Positions 62,182-64,000 of a DNA stretch of 64,000 bases are shown in pieces. Position numbers and translations under genes: made by a program. The notes under the pieces were generated by a model. It was not told where the DNA came from, did not search any database, and saw only the letters and a program-made list of their open reading frames with translations. Position 1 is the stretch's first letter; every line of letters begins with the position of its first letter. The DNA is from Gp1-AA133 sp963850425 (GTDB lineage Bacteria; Acidobacteriota; Terriglobia; Terriglobales; Acidobacteriaceae): the NCBI GenBank assembly GCA_963850425.1, contig CAWKLF010000008.1, forward strand, positions 1-64,000. The letters are read 5' to 3'.

Positions 62182-64000
62182 ATGAACATCAATTCTTTGC
62201 AGAAAATCCTGAAGAGGCGATGGGTGCTGACCACCCTGCTGGTCGCCGTGGCGGTACTCCCTGCGGCTCTGCCGCTTGCTCATGCGCAAGGTCAATATGA
62301 TCAAGATCAATATGACCCGCCTGGCCGCGTCGCGCGGTTGGGTTACATGCAAGGTTCCATCTCATTCCAGCCAGCCGGCGAGTCCGAGTGGGTAGAAGCG
62401 GTTGCAAATCGTCCCATGACGACCGGCGACAGGCTGTGGGCTGATCGCGACGGGCGTGCTGAAGTGGAACTGGGATCGGCCTCCATCCACCTTGCTCCCA
62501 ACACCGGCTTCTCTCTCCTCAACCTTGACGACCGCACTGTTCAGATTGAGTTGAGCTCGGGTACTCTCGACCTTCGCATCCGCCGTCTCGACCGGGACAG
62601 TGTTTTCGAGGTGGATACTCCCAACCAGGCGTTGACGGCCTTACAGCCAGGGCGTTATCGAATTGAAGCTTCGGAAGACGGTAACTATACCGTCGTCACG
62701 ATTCGCGAAGGTGAAGGCGAATCGACCGGGAACGGCCAGGCTTACACAATCCATGCCGGACAGCGCATCACTCTCAGCGGAAACGACTCGCTGAACGCAG
62801 AGCTTCAGCAAATCTCCGCTCCTGACGAGTTCGACAACTGGAGTAATTCCCGCGACCGTCGTTATGACAATTCGCGTTCATCGCAATACTGCTCGCAGGA
62901 TCTGGTAGGAATGGAAGACCTCGATGACAATGGCGACTGGCGTTCCGACTCTAATTATGGAAACGTCTGGTATCCGAGGGTGTCGGCTGGCTGGGCCCCG
63001 TATCACGATGGGCACTGGGCCTGGATTGATCCGTGGGGATGGACTTGGGTTGATGACAGTTCTTGGGGATACGCCCCCTTCCATTACGGCCGTTGGGCTT
63101 CGGTCGGAGGACGATGGGGCTGGATTCCGGGACCCCGTCAAGAACGGTCGGTGTACGCTCCTGCTTTAGTTGCTTTCGTGGGCGGTGGTTCTTTTGCCGC
63201 CGGATCCGTTGCCTGGTTCCCGCTAGGTCCACGTGAAGTGTACGTTCCGTCTTATCGGGTAAGCCAAGGGTATGTAAATCGCGTCAACGTCACGAACACA
63301 ACGGTCAACACTACGACCGTCACTAACGTTTACAACACGACCATCGTTAACAAGTCCACCACTATTACGAACGTCAACTACGTGAACCGGAACGTGCAGG
63401 GCGCGGTGACCGCTGTTCCACAGAGAGCCTTCGCCAGCGCTCAACCAGTGGCCAGAAACGCGGTCAGAGTAAATGCGCGTGACGTGGCTTCCGGACCCGT
63501 GAACGTGCGAGCAGCCGTCCCACCTGCGCGCGAAGCCATCCTGGGAGCACACGCGAACACGGCGAACCGCGTAGCGGCCCCTCCGAAAGCTGTAGCCGCT
63601 CGCACTGTGATCGCTAAGGCAACGCCCCCGCCGACTCCGGCCTCATTCGCCGCGAAGCAGCAGGCGCTCCAAGCTCACCCAGGCCAATCCGTGGATCGGA
63701 CAGAGATGCGGAAGCTCCGTCCAGCCTCGGCAGACACTCGCCAAGTAAAACAAGCGCCTCCAGCCAAGCCAGCCACTCCAACTCAGGCAAAGACGAATCC
63801 GCCTGCAAACGGAGCCCCTGCGGCGAACGCGCGACCGGGTGCAAACGCATCGCAGCCGGCGCGTCCGCAACCGAACAACGAAGCGCCGAACAATCGCCCC
63901 GAGCCGAATCGACCGGAAGCGAATCGACCCGACGCGAATCGGCCGCCACAACCGCCGGCCCGCAATGACCGTCCGGCTAACGCCGAACCTAATAATCGCC
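62182..64000 (+). CDS. exported FecR-domain protein with Trp-rich and disordered parts, cut by the window edge
   Basis: The open frame runs from ATG 62182 to the end of the window without a stop, at least 606 residues. A signal peptide (ending LAHAQG, about residue 36) is followed by a FecR-like domain (VARLGYMQGSISFQPAGESEW, then FEVDTPNQALTALQPGRYRI). A Trp-rich segment with repeated HGHW/GRW patterns (DGHWAWIDPWGWTWVDDS, HYGRWASVGGRWGWIPGP) follows, then an Asn/Thr/Val stretch. The C-terminus is a long Ala/Pro/Asn-rich disordered region. The ribosome binding site is AAAGGGAT. The Trp-rich plan resembles DUF6600-type proteins. Function unknown. Confidence 0.8.
   Translation, partial: MNINSLQKILKRRWVLTTLLVAVAVLPAALPLAHAQGQYDQDQYDPPGRVARLGYMQGSISFQPAGESEWVEAVANRPMTTGDRLWADRDGRAEVELGSASIHLAPNTGFSLLNLDDRTVQIELSSGTLDLRIRRLDRDSVFEVDTPNQALTALQPGRYRIEASEDGNYTVVTIREGEGESTGNGQAYTIHAGQRITLSGNDSLNAELQQISAPDEFDNWSNSRDRRYDNSRSSQYCSQDLVGMEDLDDNGDWRSDSNYGNVWYPRVSAGWAPYHDGHWAWIDPWGWTWVDDSSWGYAPFHYGRWASVGGRWGWIPGPRQERSVYAPALVAFVGGGSFAAGSVAWFPLGPREVYVPSYRVSQGYVNRVNVTNTTVNTTTVTNVYNTTIVNKSTTITNVNYVNRNVQGAVTAVPQRAFASAQPVARNAVRVNARDVASGPVNVRAAVPPAREAILGAHANTANRVAAPPKAVAARTVIAKATPPPTPASFAAKQQALQAHPGQSVDRTEMRKLRPASADTRQVKQAPPAKPATPTQAKTNPPANGAPAANARPGANASQPARPQPNNEAPNNRPEPNRPEANRPDANRPPQPPARNDRPANAEPNNR

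Noticed and set aside
1..64000. CRISPR arrays, prophage or insertion sequence transposases
   Set aside because: No regularly spaced identical repeats, integrase, transposase or phage structural gene was seen in any frame.

Overview
The window looks like a chromosomal segment of an Acidobacteriota bacterium (Terriglobia/Koribacter-like soil lineage). This is inferred from gene content: a Gram-negative envelope (Tol-Pal, LpxD, RND-type adaptor with TolC), a full squalene/hopanoid operon, a gamma-alpha fused 2-oxoacid:ferredoxin oxidoreductase, FecR proteins with Trp-rich segments, and many dispersed palindromic repeats. I see no phage, transposase, CRISPR array, rRNA or tRNA gene.

Layout. 0-3.7 kb: two small hypotheticals, then a minus-strand pair (Spinster-like MFS transporter and a family-2 glycosyltransferase), both frameshifted, and queF. 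3.9-7.8 kb: an efflux adaptor, a TPR protein and a TolC-like outer-membrane channel. 8.0-10.3 kb: radical-SAM hpnJ followed by two half-size EamA/SMR-type membrane proteins. 10.4-13.4 kb: secreted stress/envelope proteins (DUF2911, BON repeats, two unknowns). 13.5-24.3 kb: a minus-strand hopanoid operon transcribed ispH, shc, hpnA, hpnG, unknown secreted protein, two zinc dehydrogenases, hpnC, hpnD, hpnE. It runs from isoprenoid precursor (IspH) through squalene (HpnC/D/E) to hopene (Shc) and side-chain processing (HpnG, HpnA); hpnC carries an apparent frameshift. 24.6-27.4 kb: a carboxypeptidase-regulatory-like secreted protein behind recN.

27.6-35.1 kb: the Tol-Pal system (tolQ, tolR, tolA-like, tolB, pal, then cpoB), interrupted by minus-strand genes for a YadA-head-like repeat protein and a cupin. 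35.1-43.4 kb: a His-rich mini-protein, a small hydrophilic protein, korB/korA, accA and dnaE. 43.5-46.7 kb: a Gly-rich secreted protein, a CCA-adding/poly(A) polymerase family enzyme with a histone-like tail, and an unknown 158-residue protein. 46.8-54.4 kb: lpxD, then a minus-strand run mgtC, dapF, ldcA, mpl, M61 peptidase, plsC. Three of these genes concern meso-diaminopimelate and murein peptide recycling. 54.5-57.9 kb: mtnP, a PfkB kinase and a polytopic membrane protein. 58.2-64 kb: a two-DTG aspartic protease-like PDZ protein, an HExxH protein, a TPR protein, and a FecR-domain protein that runs off the right edge behind a leader that may be a structured regulatory RNA.

Four single-base insertions (two in the glycosyltransferase, one in the MFS gene, one in hpnC) explain the broken genes. 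They may be assembly errors rather than decay. The most interesting unexplained signals are the leader at about 62.0-62.18 kb, the dispersed inverted repeats, the anchor-less YadA-head protein, and the extra genes inside the hopanoid operon. No similarity search or folding program was run; all assignments are by reading.
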